DNA of 64,000 nt from Marivivens sp. LCG002 (GTDB lineage Bacteria > Pseudomonadota > Alphaproteobacteria > Rhodobacterales > Rhodobacteraceae). Under the pieces are notes generated by a model. It did not search any database and was not told the DNA's origin. It saw only the letters and a program-made list of their open reading frames with translations. Below are positions 43,128-52,037 of this stretch, piece after piece. The stretch is from positions 360,001 through 424,000 of the forward strand of contig NZ_CP127165.1 in NCBI RefSeq assembly GCF_030264275.1, written 5' to 3'. A program made the translations under genes and the position numbers. Each line of letters starts with the position of its first letter. The first letter of the stretch is position 1.

Positions 43128-43619
43128 CTATATCGGCTTGTTCTCAGGAATTTCACGGCGCGGGCTAAGGGCAAGACAAAGCGCGGGGTCGTCCAGCATC
43201 GCGCGAACCACATCGCGCCACTCTTCACCCGTTTTGGCGCAAAACCCGTCGATCCCAAGCTGCGCCCGCCCATCGCGCGCGGCAACGGCGATCATCGGGC
43301 AAGGGGGGCGATAGCTTGGATCATACCCCCCTGCACCGACGGTAAAGATATCCGCATGATCGGCCCATTTCACAAAATGCGAGTTCGGACATGTGCGGAT
43401 TTGCGCGACAAGTCCGAGCTGATCGACGCTTTGCGGGAGACCGCTTTGGGCACCCGACACGATCAGGATCGGCTCGGACGGATGGTCGGCGATATCGGAA
43501 AACCAGAAGACGAGCATTTCGAGCGCTTCGTCCTGAAAACCTGTTGCGAGGATGACGGGCCTCCAGAGTTGCGAGGCACGTCTTGGGGGCGTCGGGTCGA
43601 GTTGAAGGGCGGTGGACAT
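43128..43619 (-). CDS. Hypothetical protein
   Basis: A 163-residue soluble protein I do not recognise. After a Pro-rich N-terminus (MSTALQLDPTPPRRASQLW) it runs as an alpha/beta domain with LVFWFSDIADHPSEPILIVS, a TCPNSHFVKWADHADIFTVG segment and a PPCPMIAVAARDGRAQLG segment; three Cys are scattered. AAAAGGAGATC precedes the start at 43619. It may be cotranscribed with the asparaginase gene 57 nt downstream. Confidence 0.7.
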   Translation of the reverse strand: MSTALQLDPTPPRRASQLWRPVILATGFQDEALEMLVFWFSDIADHPSEPILIVSGAQSGLPQSVDQLGLVAQIRTCPNSHFVKWADHADIFTVGAGGYDPSYRPPCPMIAVAARDGRAQLGIDGFCAKTGEEWRDVVRAMLDDPALCLALSPRREIPENKPI

Positions 43620-43747
43620 GGCGATCTCCTTTTGCGGGCTCCTGCTATTGGGCCCGAGGGATGTTAAATCCCCGTTAATTGGGACGCCTTGCTTTCTGGA
43701 CTTGTGAAATTCCCGCTCTAAGTCCTGAGGCATATAAGGAGAGTTTC

Positions 43748-44146
43748 ATGCAAGTCGCAGTGACCTATTTTGCCAGTCTGGTTTTCTTCCTTGCCGTGGA
43801 TGCAGTGATGTTGCGCGTTTTCATGGCGCCGCTGTTCGAAAAACATTTAGGGGATTGGATGGCCGATCCGCTCCGAATGGGGCCGGCCGCAGTATTTTAT
43901 CTCGGGTATATTGCCGGTCTTGTCTATCTCGTGGCGCTCCCTGCTCTGCGCGAGGGCGATCCCGTTCAGGCGTTGGTCGGCGGTCTCGTGCTTGGCCTGA
44001 TGGCTTATGGAACCTACGAGTTCACCAATTATGCGACTTTGGCCCGTTGGAGCATGCAACAGGTGGTTATCGACACCATTTGGGGCGGGGTGCTGACAGG
44101 CGCCACGGCTTGGGTCGGTGTAATGGTTGCGCGCAGCTTAGGATAA
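43748..44146 (+). CDS. DUF2177 family membrane protein
   Basis: A 132-residue membrane protein with four hydrophobic segments (about 4-24, 43-65, 72-93, 108-130). The motif YGTYEFTNYATLARW (about 93-107) is typical of DUF2177, a family without known function. The start at 43748 follows AAGGAGAG. A strong bidirectional terminator follows. Confidence 0.82.
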   Translation: MQVAVTYFASLVFFLAVDAVMLRVFMAPLFEKHLGDWMADPLRMGPAAVFYLGYIAGLVYLVALPALREGDPVQALVGGLVLGLMAYGTYEFTNYATLARWSMQQVVIDTIWGGVLTGATAWVGVMVARSLG

Positions 44147-44150
44147 ACAA

Positions 44151-44177
44151 AGGGCCCCTTTCGGGGCCCTCTCTCTT
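44151..44177. terminator. Bidirectional Rho-independent terminator
   Basis: AGGGCCCC-TTTC-GGGGCCCT (44151-44170) is a strong hairpin with A-rich sequence on the left and CTCTCTT on the right, between the convergent DUF2177 and aminotransferase genes. Confidence 0.75.
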
Positions 44178-45555
44178 ACACGATCTTGGCAAGTGCCCTA
44201 TCAACGGCAGCCGTTATTTCGTCGATGTCATCGGGACCCGCGATCAGGGCAGGTGCGAAAAGGAGCGTGTTGTTGAAACCGGGCATGGAGCGGTTGGACG
44301 CGCCGATGATGATCCCCTGTTTCAAACAGTCCGCAACCACTCCCATCACCAGTTTTTCATCAAGCGGTTCGCGGGTGTCGCGGTCCTTGACAAGCTCGGC
44401 CCCCGCAAAGAGTCCCTTGCCGCGCACGTCACCGATGATCTTGTATTTGTCCATAAGGGCGCGAAGGTTATCCTGAAGCCTCTCGCCCATGCGTTCCGAA
44501 TTGCCGCAGAGGTCTTCGGTCTCGATGATCTTCATGTTTTCGAGTGCGGCGACGGGACCAGCGGTGCAGCCGCCAAAGGTCGAGATGTCGCGGAAGTAAC
44601 CCAGCTTATCCGTCTCGTCCTTGAACTTGTCGAACACGGCTTCGGTCGTCACACAGCAGGAAATCGCGGCATAGCCCGAAGCCACGCCCTTGGCCATGGT
44701 GACGATATCGGGCTGGATGCCGTATTGCTGATAGCCGAACCATGTGCCAGTGCGGCCCAGACCGCAAACCACTTCGTCGATATGAAGCAGGATATCGTAT
44801 TTGCGGCAGAGTTCCTGAACGCGCTCCCAATAGCCCTTGGGCGGTGTGATGATGCCGCCGCCTGCAGTGATCGGCTCGAGGCAGAGCGCGCCGATCGTGT
44901 CCGCGCCTTCGCGCAGGATCACCTCTTCGATCGCGCGGGCCGAGGCTTCGGCATAGGCTTCGCCGCTGCTGCCGTCCTGAGCGCGATATTCGAGACAATG
45001 CGGGATTTCGACAAATCCAGGGGCAAAGGGGCCGTATTGGGCATTGCGTTCTTGCTGCCCGCCCGCCGAGAGGCAAGCAATCGTGGTCCCGTGATAGTCG
45101 CGGTCGCGATAGAGGATTTTGGATTTCTTGCCGCCATAGTGTTTGTGGCTGATCTGGCGGACCATCTTGAACGCTTTCTCGTTCGCCTCCGAGCCCGAGT
45201 TGGCGTAATAGACGCGGCTCAGACCGGGCATCTTCTCGATCAAGCGTTCCGCGAATTGGGCGCCCGGAATGGTGCCTTTGGCCCCTGCGAAATAGCACAT
45301 TTTCACAAGCTGGTCGCGCACGGCATCGGCGATTTCGGTGCGGCCATAGCCGACGTTGACGGTCCAGACCCCACCCGACACGGCATCAAGGTGTTCTTTG
45401 CCTGTTATGTCCCAAACGCGCATCCCTTTGCCTTCGACGATGATCTGGGGATCTATCGCCTCAAAGGGTTTGTGCTGCACAAGGTGGTGCCAGACGTGGG
45501 CTCTGTCTGCTTTGATGATCGCGGACGGATCGTTGTGAAAGGCAATCGAGTTCAT
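44176..45555 (-). CDS. tpa: Taurine:pyruvate aminotransferase-like class III aminotransferase
   Basis: A 459-residue PLP enzyme of aminotransferase class III. The N-terminal RAHVWHHLVQHKPFE, SGGVWTVNVGYGR and YYANSGSEANEKAFKMVRQ segments match what I know of Tpa from roseobacters, which transfers the amino group of taurine to pyruvate, giving sulfoacetaldehyde and alanine. HIDEVVCGLGRTGT (Asp) and TMAKGVASGYAA (PLP-Lys) complete the site. No taurine transporter, regulator or Xsc is adjacent, so other omega-amino acids remain possible. Confidence 0.82.
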   Translation of the reverse strand: MNSIAFHNDPSAIIKADRAHVWHHLVQHKPFEAIDPQIIVEGKGMRVWDITGKEHLDAVSGGVWTVNVGYGRTEIADAVRDQLVKMCYFAGAKGTIPGAQFAERLIEKMPGLSRVYYANSGSEANEKAFKMVRQISHKHYGGKKSKILYRDRDYHGTTIACLSAGGQQERNAQYGPFAPGFVEIPHCLEYRAQDGSSGEAYAEASARAIEEVILREGADTIGALCLEPITAGGGIITPPKGYWERVQELCRKYDILLHIDEVVCGLGRTGTWFGYQQYGIQPDIVTMAKGVASGYAAISCCVTTEAVFDKFKDETDKLGYFRDISTFGGCTAGPVAALENMKIIETEDLCGNSERMGERLQDNLRALMDKYKIIGDVRGKGLFAGAELVKDRDTREPLDEKLVMGVVADCLKQGIIIGASNRSMPGFNNTLLFAPALIAGPDDIDEITAAVDRALAKIV

Positions 45556-45626
45556 AGCGGCTGACTCCAGCGGGAAAGAATTTGATCATAATCAAACGCC
45601 GCTGTGCCGCTAATGCAAGCCTGAAG

Positions 45627-48212
45627 TTAGTGGCTATGCTGGTGCGTTCCGATTTCAACCTCGAGAGCGACGCGCGTATTCTTCCAGATCGTGCGCAGAT
45701 CGGGCAGTTCGAAGCGCATCTGTTCGGCTTTGCCCGTCTTGCCCAAAGTTTCAAGCCAGCGCAGTTTGTTGGCAAAGCTGTCCGCCCCGAACATGGCGCT
45801 CGATCCCGCCATTTTATGGACGCTTGCGATAAGGGTCTCGTCAGCGGCGCTTTCGACGGTCGCGTAAATCTCGTTGAGGATCGTTTCTGTCTCTTCGATA
45901 TACTGGCGGACAAGGTTCGCAACGCGCTCGCCCCCAAGATCGCCCGCAAGTTCAGTCAGCATCGCTGCGTTGATTTGGGATGGCATCGGTCGTTTGGTCT
46001 CCACGGTTTCGACAGGCTTGAGGCTCGGCTTGCTCTGGATGAGATCATTCAAAGCCTGCCGCGTGATCGGTTTGATCAATGCATCATCCATGCCAGCTTT
46101 CTGGAAGCGCTCGATATCGGCGGGCAGCGCATGCGCGGTTAGCGCGATAATGCGTGTTCCCGACGATTTTCCACCGGATTCGCGGATACGTTGGGCGGCT
46201 TCGACTCCGTCCAGTTTCGGCATCGAGATATCCATCAGGATCAGATCGAAATGCTCGCGGTCCGCAAATTCGGTGCCTTCGAGACCGTCATGGGCCAAGG
46301 TGACTTGGTGGCCTTCGCGGACCAGCATTTCCTGAACCACAAGGCGGTTGATCTGGTTGTCCTCGACCACAAGGATATTGAGGCTTTGGTTTCGACCCGA
46401 AAGCGAGACAAACTCTTTGCCTGTGCCGACGGACTTGGGCTCGACAACGCTCAGGACCGGGAGAGGTATGCGGAACCAGAACAAGCTTCCTTCGCCGCGC
46501 TCGGACTCTGCGCCGATCTCGCCGCCCATCGCTTCAACAAGTCGTTTCGCGATCCCGAGCCCAAGCCCCGTTCCGCCCGAAACGCGTGAATAGGACGTAT
46601 CGAGCGTCACGAAATCATCGAAAATACGGGCAAGATCCTCTTCGGTGATCCCGATACCCGTATCGATGACGCGGAATTCGAATTCGTTGCTGCTCGGGTG
46701 GCGCTCGACCTCGAGACGGATGACGCCGTTGTGCGTGAATTTGATCGCGTTCGAGGTGAGGTTCAGCAGGATTTGACGCAGCTTGATCTGGTCGCCCAGA
46801 ACGGTTGCGTCCTCGGCCCCGATGATTTCCATCTCGAGCACGTCGTTGTTGCGCTGGGCCTGACCCTTTTGCGAGTCCAGAAGCTCGGTCAAAAGCGGCG
46901 CAAGAGCAAAGGGGGCTTGGGCGATCTGGACAGGTCCGGCGTCAAGACGCGAAACGTCGAGCACGTCATTGACATGGTGCAAGAGCAAGTTGCCCGATGT
47001 CTCCATGATCCGCAGAAGATACTTCTGTTGATCGGTCATTTCGCTGTCGCGCATCAGTTCGATGGTGCCCAGAATACCGTTGAGCGGGGTGCGCATTTCG
47101 TGGCTCATGACAGCCAGAAGATCGGCCTTGGCTTTCTCGCCTGCCAGTGCTTCATCGCGGGCACGCAGGAGTTCTTCTTCGTTCTGGACCTGACGCGAGA
47201 TGTCCCGCAGGAACGAAACAAAAAGCTGACGGTTGCCTGCTTTCGCCTCTGCGATCGAGAATTCGCAAGGGAAGATTTCGCCGTTCTTGCGCATCGCCTC
47301 GAGCTGGACGTGACCACGTCCCACCACGCGGCGGGTATGCTCTTTCTGGTATCGCTTCATCCCTGCCATATGCGCTTTGCGGTATTTCGGCGGGATAATG
47401 AGATCGACAATCGGTTGTTCCATCGCCTCGTCACGCGTGAAACCGAAGATGCTCTCGGCCGCGCCGTTGTATTCGACGATCCGACCCGTTTCATCGATCA
47501 CGATGACGGCGTCGAGCGTCGAACTCACCATTGCCTGAAGACGGGCAGAGGTCTGCTTGTTCTGGAGCGAGTTGAGTTGCGAAACGCGGTAAAGCTGGAA
47601 CAGAACCAAGGCGAGAATGATCAGGGCCATAACCAGCGCGATAGTTATACCTGCGACGCGCGAGAGCGTCAAAAGCACCTCGAGACGCGTTGCATCCGAG
47701 ACTTTGGCAAAATGCGTGATCCCGATAAGCGCCACTTGCCGCACAAGAGGGCGTATCCCTTCGGCAAGTAGATCGAGTTCGGGAAGGCGCGCAGTCAGCG
47801 TCTCGTCATCCAGATCGATGATCGCCGCCGCCTGATCGAGCAGGTTTTGTGCCGCAAGGAGCGGCGCGTTGAAATCTGCGGCATTGCGCAGCTCGGCGTA
47901 GATCTTGCCCTTGGCGATGGTGGAGACACGGCCATAGAGGATGTCGAAACGCGTTCGGACGAATTTGAGGTCGGGCTCGTCCTGGGCCAGCGAGTCCTGT
48001 GTTGCCACCTTGAAGGAGAGATACTCCACCTCCATCTGCGCAAGCGTCCATTGGACGTTGTCGGAGGCGGCGGTCGTCTGGCTCTGGATTTTGTTGCTGA
48101 CGCTGAGACCGAGATACAAGATCGTCGCAACGGATATCATCAGCAGAAAACCAAGAGCGCCGGCTTTGACCCAGCGCCCATCGATTTTGAAGTTGCGTTC
48201 TATCCGAGGCAT
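45627..48212 (-). CDS. Hybrid sensor histidine kinase (TM-PAS-HisKA-HATPase-REC-Hpt)
   Basis: An 861-residue membrane kinase. Order: a first membrane helix (about 14-38), a helical periplasmic sensor (about 40-180), a second helix (about 187-212), a PAS domain (about 225-340; LDAVIVIDETGRIVEYNGA), the phospho-acceptor helix (AVMSHEMRTPLNGILG), an ATPase with DTGIGI and GTGLGLGIAKRL, a receiver domain (VVEDNQINR, LILMDISMPK) and a C-terminal Hpt with HKMAGSSAMFG. All phosphorelay residues are present. It lies 22 nt after the small periplasmic protein gene and faces a divergent LuxR-type response regulator, its likely target. Confidence 0.92.
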   Translation of the reverse strand: MPRIERNFKIDGRWVKAGALGFLLMISVATILYLGLSVSNKIQSQTTAASDNVQWTLAQMEVEYLSFKVATQDSLAQDEPDLKFVRTRFDILYGRVSTIAKGKIYAELRNAADFNAPLLAAQNLLDQAAAIIDLDDETLTARLPELDLLAEGIRPLVRQVALIGITHFAKVSDATRLEVLLTLSRVAGITIALVMALIILALVLFQLYRVSQLNSLQNKQTSARLQAMVSSTLDAVIVIDETGRIVEYNGAAESIFGFTRDEAMEQPIVDLIIPPKYRKAHMAGMKRYQKEHTRRVVGRGHVQLEAMRKNGEIFPCEFSIAEAKAGNRQLFVSFLRDISRQVQNEEELLRARDEALAGEKAKADLLAVMSHEMRTPLNGILGTIELMRDSEMTDQQKYLLRIMETSGNLLLHHVNDVLDVSRLDAGPVQIAQAPFALAPLLTELLDSQKGQAQRNNDVLEMEIIGAEDATVLGDQIKLRQILLNLTSNAIKFTHNGVIRLEVERHPSSNEFEFRVIDTGIGITEEDLARIFDDFVTLDTSYSRVSGGTGLGLGIAKRLVEAMGGEIGAESERGEGSLFWFRIPLPVLSVVEPKSVGTGKEFVSLSGRNQSLNILVVEDNQINRLVVQEMLVREGHQVTLAHDGLEGTEFADREHFDLILMDISMPKLDGVEAAQRIRESGGKSSGTRIIALTAHALPADIERFQKAGMDDALIKPITRQALNDLIQSKPSLKPVETVETKRPMPSQINAAMLTELAGDLGGERVANLVRQYIEETETILNEIYATVESAADETLIASVHKMAGSSAMFGADSFANKLRWLETLGKTGKAEQMRFELPDLRTIWKNTRVALEVEIGTHQHSH

Positions 48213-48234
48213 CCGCCCGTTTCTCGAGGTTGGT

Positions 48235-48756
48235 TTATTTGACGACCTCGATCTTACTCAATTGCCAGATGCTGCGCGAATAATTTATTTCAGTTTGATA
48301 CTCGGGGCCTTCGTCATAGGGGAAGACGATCCAGAGCGGTCCCTTGTCCCGAAGCGACATCGGCTCGCCGAAGTTGTGATAGGCCATAAGCGCCCGCGAG
48401 CTCTTCATTTCGTTGATCGGAATATCGATCGCATAGTCGTTGACTGCAGTGGCGGTGATATAGCTCCCCTCGGCACCGATGCTTTCGAGGAAATCGAAAA
48501 GAGGCACGCCCGTCAGCACCTGAACATCATCGGTCCAGATCGTGGTGGTTTTATAGGTCTCCGAGGGCATCGCCTCTAGCATTTCGAGGTCGAAGACCGC
48601 TGCGTCACCTTGGTTGGTTGATTCGATTGAGCCCGTAACGGTGAGCACAATCTCACCTTGTGGGGTTCCGAGATCCGCTGAAGAAGCGGGCGTTGTCAAA
48701 AATGCGCCAACAAAAGCAAGAGTTGTGGCAATAACGGTGGCGTTCAATCTAGGCAT
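48235..48756 (-). CDS. Periplasmic oxidoreductase molybdopterin-domain-like protein
   Basis: A 173-residue exported protein (signal MPRLNATVIATTLAFVGAFL, cut near SSA-DL). The mature part resembles the sulfite-oxidase-type molybdopterin fold: LEMLEAMPSETYKTTTIW, GVPLFDFLESIG, and GPLWIVFPYDEGPEY. It is small and I see no conserved Cys ligand for molybdenum, so it may be a ligand-binding version. It is first in the operon with the hybrid kinase and could present a signal to its periplasmic domain. Confidence 0.72.
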   Translation of the reverse strand: MPRLNATVIATTLAFVGAFLTTPASSADLGTPQGEIVLTVTGSIESTNQGDAAVFDLEMLEAMPSETYKTTTIWTDDVQVLTGVPLFDFLESIGAEGSYITATAVNDYAIDIPINEMKSSRALMAYHNFGEPMSLRDKGPLWIVFPYDEGPEYQTEINYSRSIWQLSKIEVVK

Positions 48757-49069
48757 TGTTTAATTTCTCTTTGTGAGCGTCTAAGCGGCACTTATCGCAC
48801 CGTTTTGGTTAGTGGTCATGAATTCAAACGACTAATCATATATCCAAAAGTATATGTTAGGTCGACATAAGATGGGTTTGTTATACCGTTAGCTTCGTTG
48901 GGGAGGCTCGGTTTACCCGATACACAGAACTTAGGTGTAGTTTTATTAGTTCATTCTGCTTTTATAGGCTGTTCCGAAGGCGATAATTCAACCGGACCGC
49001 CATACTTTCGGCCAATTTTGGTGCCAAAAAGACGGCAATTGTTCGGTAAACTGTTAAAGGTGAAGTACT
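48757..49069. other. Divergent intergenic region
   Basis: 313 bp, A/T-rich, between the kinase operon and the response regulator gene. It should hold promoters for both directions. I see no clear palindrome or sigma-54 motif; the response regulator start is preceded by AAAGGTGAAG. Confidence 0.4.
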
Positions 49070-49672
49070 ATGCGAGTTTTGATTGCAGACGATCATGATC
49101 TTGTCAGAGAGACGATCGGCGCATTTTTGATTGCAGAGGGTGTGGTCGAGGTGAAGACCGCGGCGACCCTTGATGATGCTCTTGATGTGGTCAAAGAGAC
49201 CGGCTCGTTCGATGTGGTTCTTCTGGACTACAACATGCCCGGAATGAAGGGGCTTGACGGTCTCGCCGTGATGAAACAGGCCAATGGCAATCGTCCTGTT
49301 GCGATCCTTTCGGGGACGGCGACGCGCGATGTAGCCGATGCCGCGCTCAAGGCGGGTGCTGCGGGATTTGTGCCCAAAACCCTGTCGTCCAAATCGATGG
49401 TCACTGCCATTCGGTTCATGGCTGCGGGCGAAACCTATGCTCCGTTCGGCTTCCTGCAAGAGGCCCCGACTGCGGGTGACGGGCTCTTGACCCGCCGCGA
49501 AACGGACGTGCTGCGCGGTATTTGCGACGGCAAGTCCAATAAGGAAATCGCGCGTGACCTCGATCTTCAGGAAGTCACCGTGAAGCTCCACGTAAAAACT
49601 CTCAGCCGCAAGCTTGATGCGCGTAACCGCACTCAGGCAGCCATGATTGCTCGGGACCGTCATTTGGTCTAA
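49070..49672 (+). CDS. LuxR/NarL-type response regulator
   Basis: A 200-residue two-domain regulator: receiver domain (about 1-120) with acidic pocket ADDHD at residues 6-10, phospho-acceptor Asp53 in VVLLDYNMPGMKG and Lys in FVPKTLS, then a GerE/LuxR helix-turn-helix (LTRRETDVLRGICDGKSNKE, about 140-200). It is divergent from the hybrid kinase operon, which suggests a phosphorelay pair. It may instead or also act on the flagellar genes downstream. Confidence 0.9.
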   Translation: MRVLIADDHDLVRETIGAFLIAEGVVEVKTAATLDDALDVVKETGSFDVVLLDYNMPGMKGLDGLAVMKQANGNRPVAILSGTATRDVADAALKAGAAGFVPKTLSSKSMVTAIRFMAAGETYAPFGFLQEAPTAGDGLLTRRETDVLRGICDGKSNKEIARDLDLQEVTVKLHVKTLSRKLDARNRTQAAMIARDRHLV

Positions 49673-50425
49673 TCACTCATCCGAGAACCCCGGCCCAAGA
49701 GCCGCAAACAAGGCGCTGCTATCTTCGAGTGAGGTAGCCGCCTTTTTTTGTTTCTTGGGTTTGGGAGCGGGTGCAATCTCGCCGACATCGACGGGTTGAG
49801 CGTCACTTTCCGAACCTTCCTCAGACACCATGTCGTCGCTCGTCAGCTCGGGGAAGGGCGTTTTTTCATCGATAAAGACCGCTTCGGCTGGATCGAGTTC
49901 GATCGGGTCGGCCAAGGCGACAAACTCCTCGCGCTCACTTGTGCCTTCGACGTCAAGCAATTGCGCCATATCGTCGACAAGGGCGTCTGTGTCGAAATCC
50001 GCGATGCTCGCTTCGATGACAGGCTCTTCGGCGGGTTCTTCATCAGAAGTGTCGGCCCCACCGCCGAACTGGAGCAACATGGCCGCATCGCTCAGATCGA
50101 GCGTCATCATCGACATCTCTTTCTTTTTCTTGGGCTTCGGTGGTGGCGCGGGTTCGGGCTCCGGCTCGGGAGCAGGTTCCGGCTCGGGCTCGGGTTCGGG
50201 AGGCTCCAATTCTTCCGGTTCGACAACTTCCACAGGCCCAAGAGTGAGAAGGGCAAGGATAAAGGCTCTGAGCGCCCGTCGTTCCTTGCCTTGCTTTGAG
50301 TTGGTATAAAGCGCCTGAAGGATGTCGAGCGCCTCGTCGCGGTCCTGATCGAGGACTTGATCGAGCAGCATTTCCACCTGTTCCGACAATGTCTTGTGAC
50401 GGGGCAGGCGTAGTTCGATCGACAT
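49673..50425 (-). CDS. Acidic Glu/Pro-rich protein next to flgB
   Basis: A 250-residue very acidic protein. Residues about 1-65 form a probable helical domain ([20 protein letters not shown]); about 72-105 is a low-complexity run of EPEPEP and EPAP repeats ending in [10 protein letters not shown]; the rest is acidic with a second Lys-rich PKPKKQKK near 225. No known domain is recognised. The start MSIELRL at 50425 lies back to back with the flgB sigma-54 promoter. It touches the response regulator stop with no gap. A role linked to flagella is possible from position only. Confidence 0.65.
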   Translation of the reverse strand: MSIELRLPRHKTLSEQVEMLLDQVLDQDRDEALDILQALYTNSKQGKERRALRAFILALLTLGPVEVVEPEELEPPEPEPEPEPAPEPEPEPAPPPKPKKKKEMSMMTLDLSDAAMLLQFGGGADTSDEEPAEEPVIEASIADFDTDALVDDMAQLLDVEGTSEREEFVALADPIELDPAEAVFIDEKTPFPELTSDDMVSEEGSESDAQPVDVGEIAPAPKPKKQKKAATSLEDSSALFAALGPGFSDE

Positions 50426-50445
50426 TTTTTCCCTCGGTTCAAAAG

Positions 50446-50461
50446 TTGGCACTGTGCTTGC
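50446..50461 (+). promoter_or_regulatory. Sigma-54 promoter of flgBCDEF
   Basis: TTGGCAC-TGTGC-TTGC is an essentially perfect -24/-12 element (GG at 50448-50449, GC at 50460-50461). Transcription would start near 50473, 37 nt before flgB. It fits RpoN-controlled flagellar genes of the R. sphaeroides fla1 type. Confidence 0.85.
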
Positions 50462-50509
50462 AGTTCAGTCCGCGAAGACCTCTGTCCAAACACGAAACCG
50501 GCATTCACC

Positions 50510-50899
50510 ATGACGACAAGCATCAAAGATAGTTTAGCCGTCCATTCCCAGGCTCTCCTTTTGCGCGGGCAACGGAACAATTTGATTGCGTCCAACATCG
50601 CGAACGCGGCGACCCCCGGTTACAAAGCGCGTGATTTCGACTTTGCGACCGAGATGACCAAAGCCGTGGGTGCGGGCGAGCTTCGTGTCAGCAACGCCCG
50701 TCATATGGCCACGACAAGCGGCAACACGGGTGTCGAGCTTGGCTATCGACAGTCCACGATGCCTTCACTCGACGGCAACACGGTCGAAATGTCGGTCGAA
50801 CAGATGGAATTCGCAGAAAACACCGTGCGCTACCAAGCCTCGCTCGAATTTCTCAACCGCCGCATTTCCGGCCTCATGAGCGTCATTCGCGGAGAGTAA
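50510..50899 (+). CDS. flgB: Flagellar proximal rod protein FlgB
   Basis: A 129-residue rod protein of normal length. The N-terminal helix with [20 protein letters not shown] (about 25-44) and the C-terminal helix [20 protein letters not shown] (about 89-108) are the two conserved coiled parts. First gene of the operon behind the sigma-54 promoter. Confidence 0.95.
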   Translation: MTTSIKDSLAVHSQALLLRGQRNNLIASNIANAATPGYKARDFDFATEMTKAVGAGELRVSNARHMATTSGNTGVELGYRQSTMPSLDGNTVEMSVEQMEFAENTVRYQASLEFLNRRISGLMSVIRGE

Positions 50900-50901
50900 T
50901 C

Positions 50902-51324
50902 ATGGCAGGCAACCTCAATAACGTCTTTGATCTCGCGGCTGGCTCGATGTCGTCGCAGCTGGTGCGGATGAACACCATTGCTTCGAACCTTGCCAACGTC
51001 GGTACCGTCGCGAGCACCGCGGATCAGGCCTATAAAACAATGCGCCCCGTCTTCGAGACCGAATTCAATCAGGCGCTCGGCTCGCGCGAGTTTCTTGCTA
51101 CGCCGCGTGTCGAAGAAATCGTCGCGCTCGATCGCGAGCCCGAGCAGCTTTATCGCCCCGACCATCCCAAGGCCAATGAGGATGGGTTCGTCTTTGCGTC
51201 AACCGTGAACGTCGAAGAGGAAATGGTCGAAATGATGGAAGCGAGCCGCCAGTACCAGAACACGCTCGAAGCGGTTTCGACGCTGCGCGACCTTATGGCC
51301 CGCACCGTGAACATGGGAAAGTAA
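50902..51324 (+). CDS. flgC: Flagellar proximal rod protein FlgC
   Basis: A 140-residue rod protein: N-terminal RMNTIASNLANVGTVASTAD and C-terminal VNVEEEMVEMMEASRQYQNT, both typical. It starts 2 nt after the flgB stop. It joins FlgB, FlgF and FlgG in the rod. Confidence 0.95.
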   Translation: MAGNLNNVFDLAAGSMSSQLVRMNTIASNLANVGTVASTADQAYKTMRPVFETEFNQALGSREFLATPRVEEIVALDREPEQLYRPDHPKANEDGFVFASTVNVEEEMVEMMEASRQYQNTLEAVSTLRDLMARTVNMGK

Positions 51325-51335
51325 GGTAGAACGCA

Positions 51336-52013
51336 ATGGTAGAGATCAGCCCGACCTCGAGCTATTACTCCAACTCGGTTTCCGACAATAAAAAGGGAAA
51401 CGAGGGCGGCGTGCTGGCCCAACAGGATTTCCTGACGCTGCTGACGACCCAGCTTCGGAACCAAGACCCGCTCTCGCCGATGGAGAACGCAGAGTTCCTC
51501 GGCCAGATGGCGCAGTTCTCGACCGTAGAGGGCATCGACCGCGTGAACGCGACCCTTGGTCAAATGAGCGCGGCGGCCAACAACAACAGCAGCCATATCG
51601 CGATGGCCGCCAATCTTCTCGGGCATTCGGTTCTTGTGCCGGGCAATACCGCGCGCCCAGATGCCGAAGGCAACATTCACGGCGCGGTCGAGCTTCCTTC
51701 GCGGGCCAGCGATGTGGTCGTTACCTACAGCAACGTCGAAACGGGCGAGACGCTGCATTCGCAATCCCACGGAATCCAGAGCCAAGGGCTCTTCGGGTTC
51801 ACTTGGGACAATGTCCCCGACAGTATCGTGGAAAACCGTGACAAGGTCCGCATCACTGTCACCGCCAAAACCGACGAGGGCAATCTGATGCTCGACCCGT
51901 CGGTCTATGCCAAAGTGACGTCGGCCATCGGTGGCCCGTCTTCCCCCAACATCGTGCTTCAGGTCGAGGACTATGGTGCCCTCGATACGCTTGAAGTGAC
52001 GGCCTTTCGCTAA
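51336..52013 (+). CDS. flgD: Hook-capping protein FlgD
   Basis: A 225-residue hook scaffold. The conserved N-terminal QQDFLTLLTTQLRNQDPLSP (about 28-47) and MENAEFLGQMAQFSTVEGI, then the FlgD Ig-like/tudor region ending LEVTAFR. It caps the growing hook during assembly and is not kept in the finished structure. It starts 11 nt after flgC. Confidence 0.94.
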   Translation: MVEISPTSSYYSNSVSDNKKGNEGGVLAQQDFLTLLTTQLRNQDPLSPMENAEFLGQMAQFSTVEGIDRVNATLGQMSAAANNNSSHIAMAANLLGHSVLVPGNTARPDAEGNIHGAVELPSRASDVVVTYSNVETGETLHSQSHGIQSQGLFGFTWDNVPDSIVENRDKVRITVTAKTDEGNLMLDPSVYAKVTSAIGGPSSPNIVLQVEDYGALDTLEVTAFR

Positions 52014-52037
52014 TTCTCAGGATCGGAGACCCCAGCC

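Noticed and set aside
43855-45564. A 569-codon forward open frame opposite the taurine aminotransferase
   Set aside because: The reverse gene has all class III aminotransferase motifs; the forward product is low in recognisable structure and starts within the DUF2177 gene.
49748-50309. Forward frames of 159-183 codons opposite the acidic protein gene
   Set aside because: They consist of Gly/Ser or Phe/Arg low-complexity stretches mirroring the Glu-Pro repeats. The reverse frame has a sensible start and helical N-terminus, though both readings are less certain than elsewhere.
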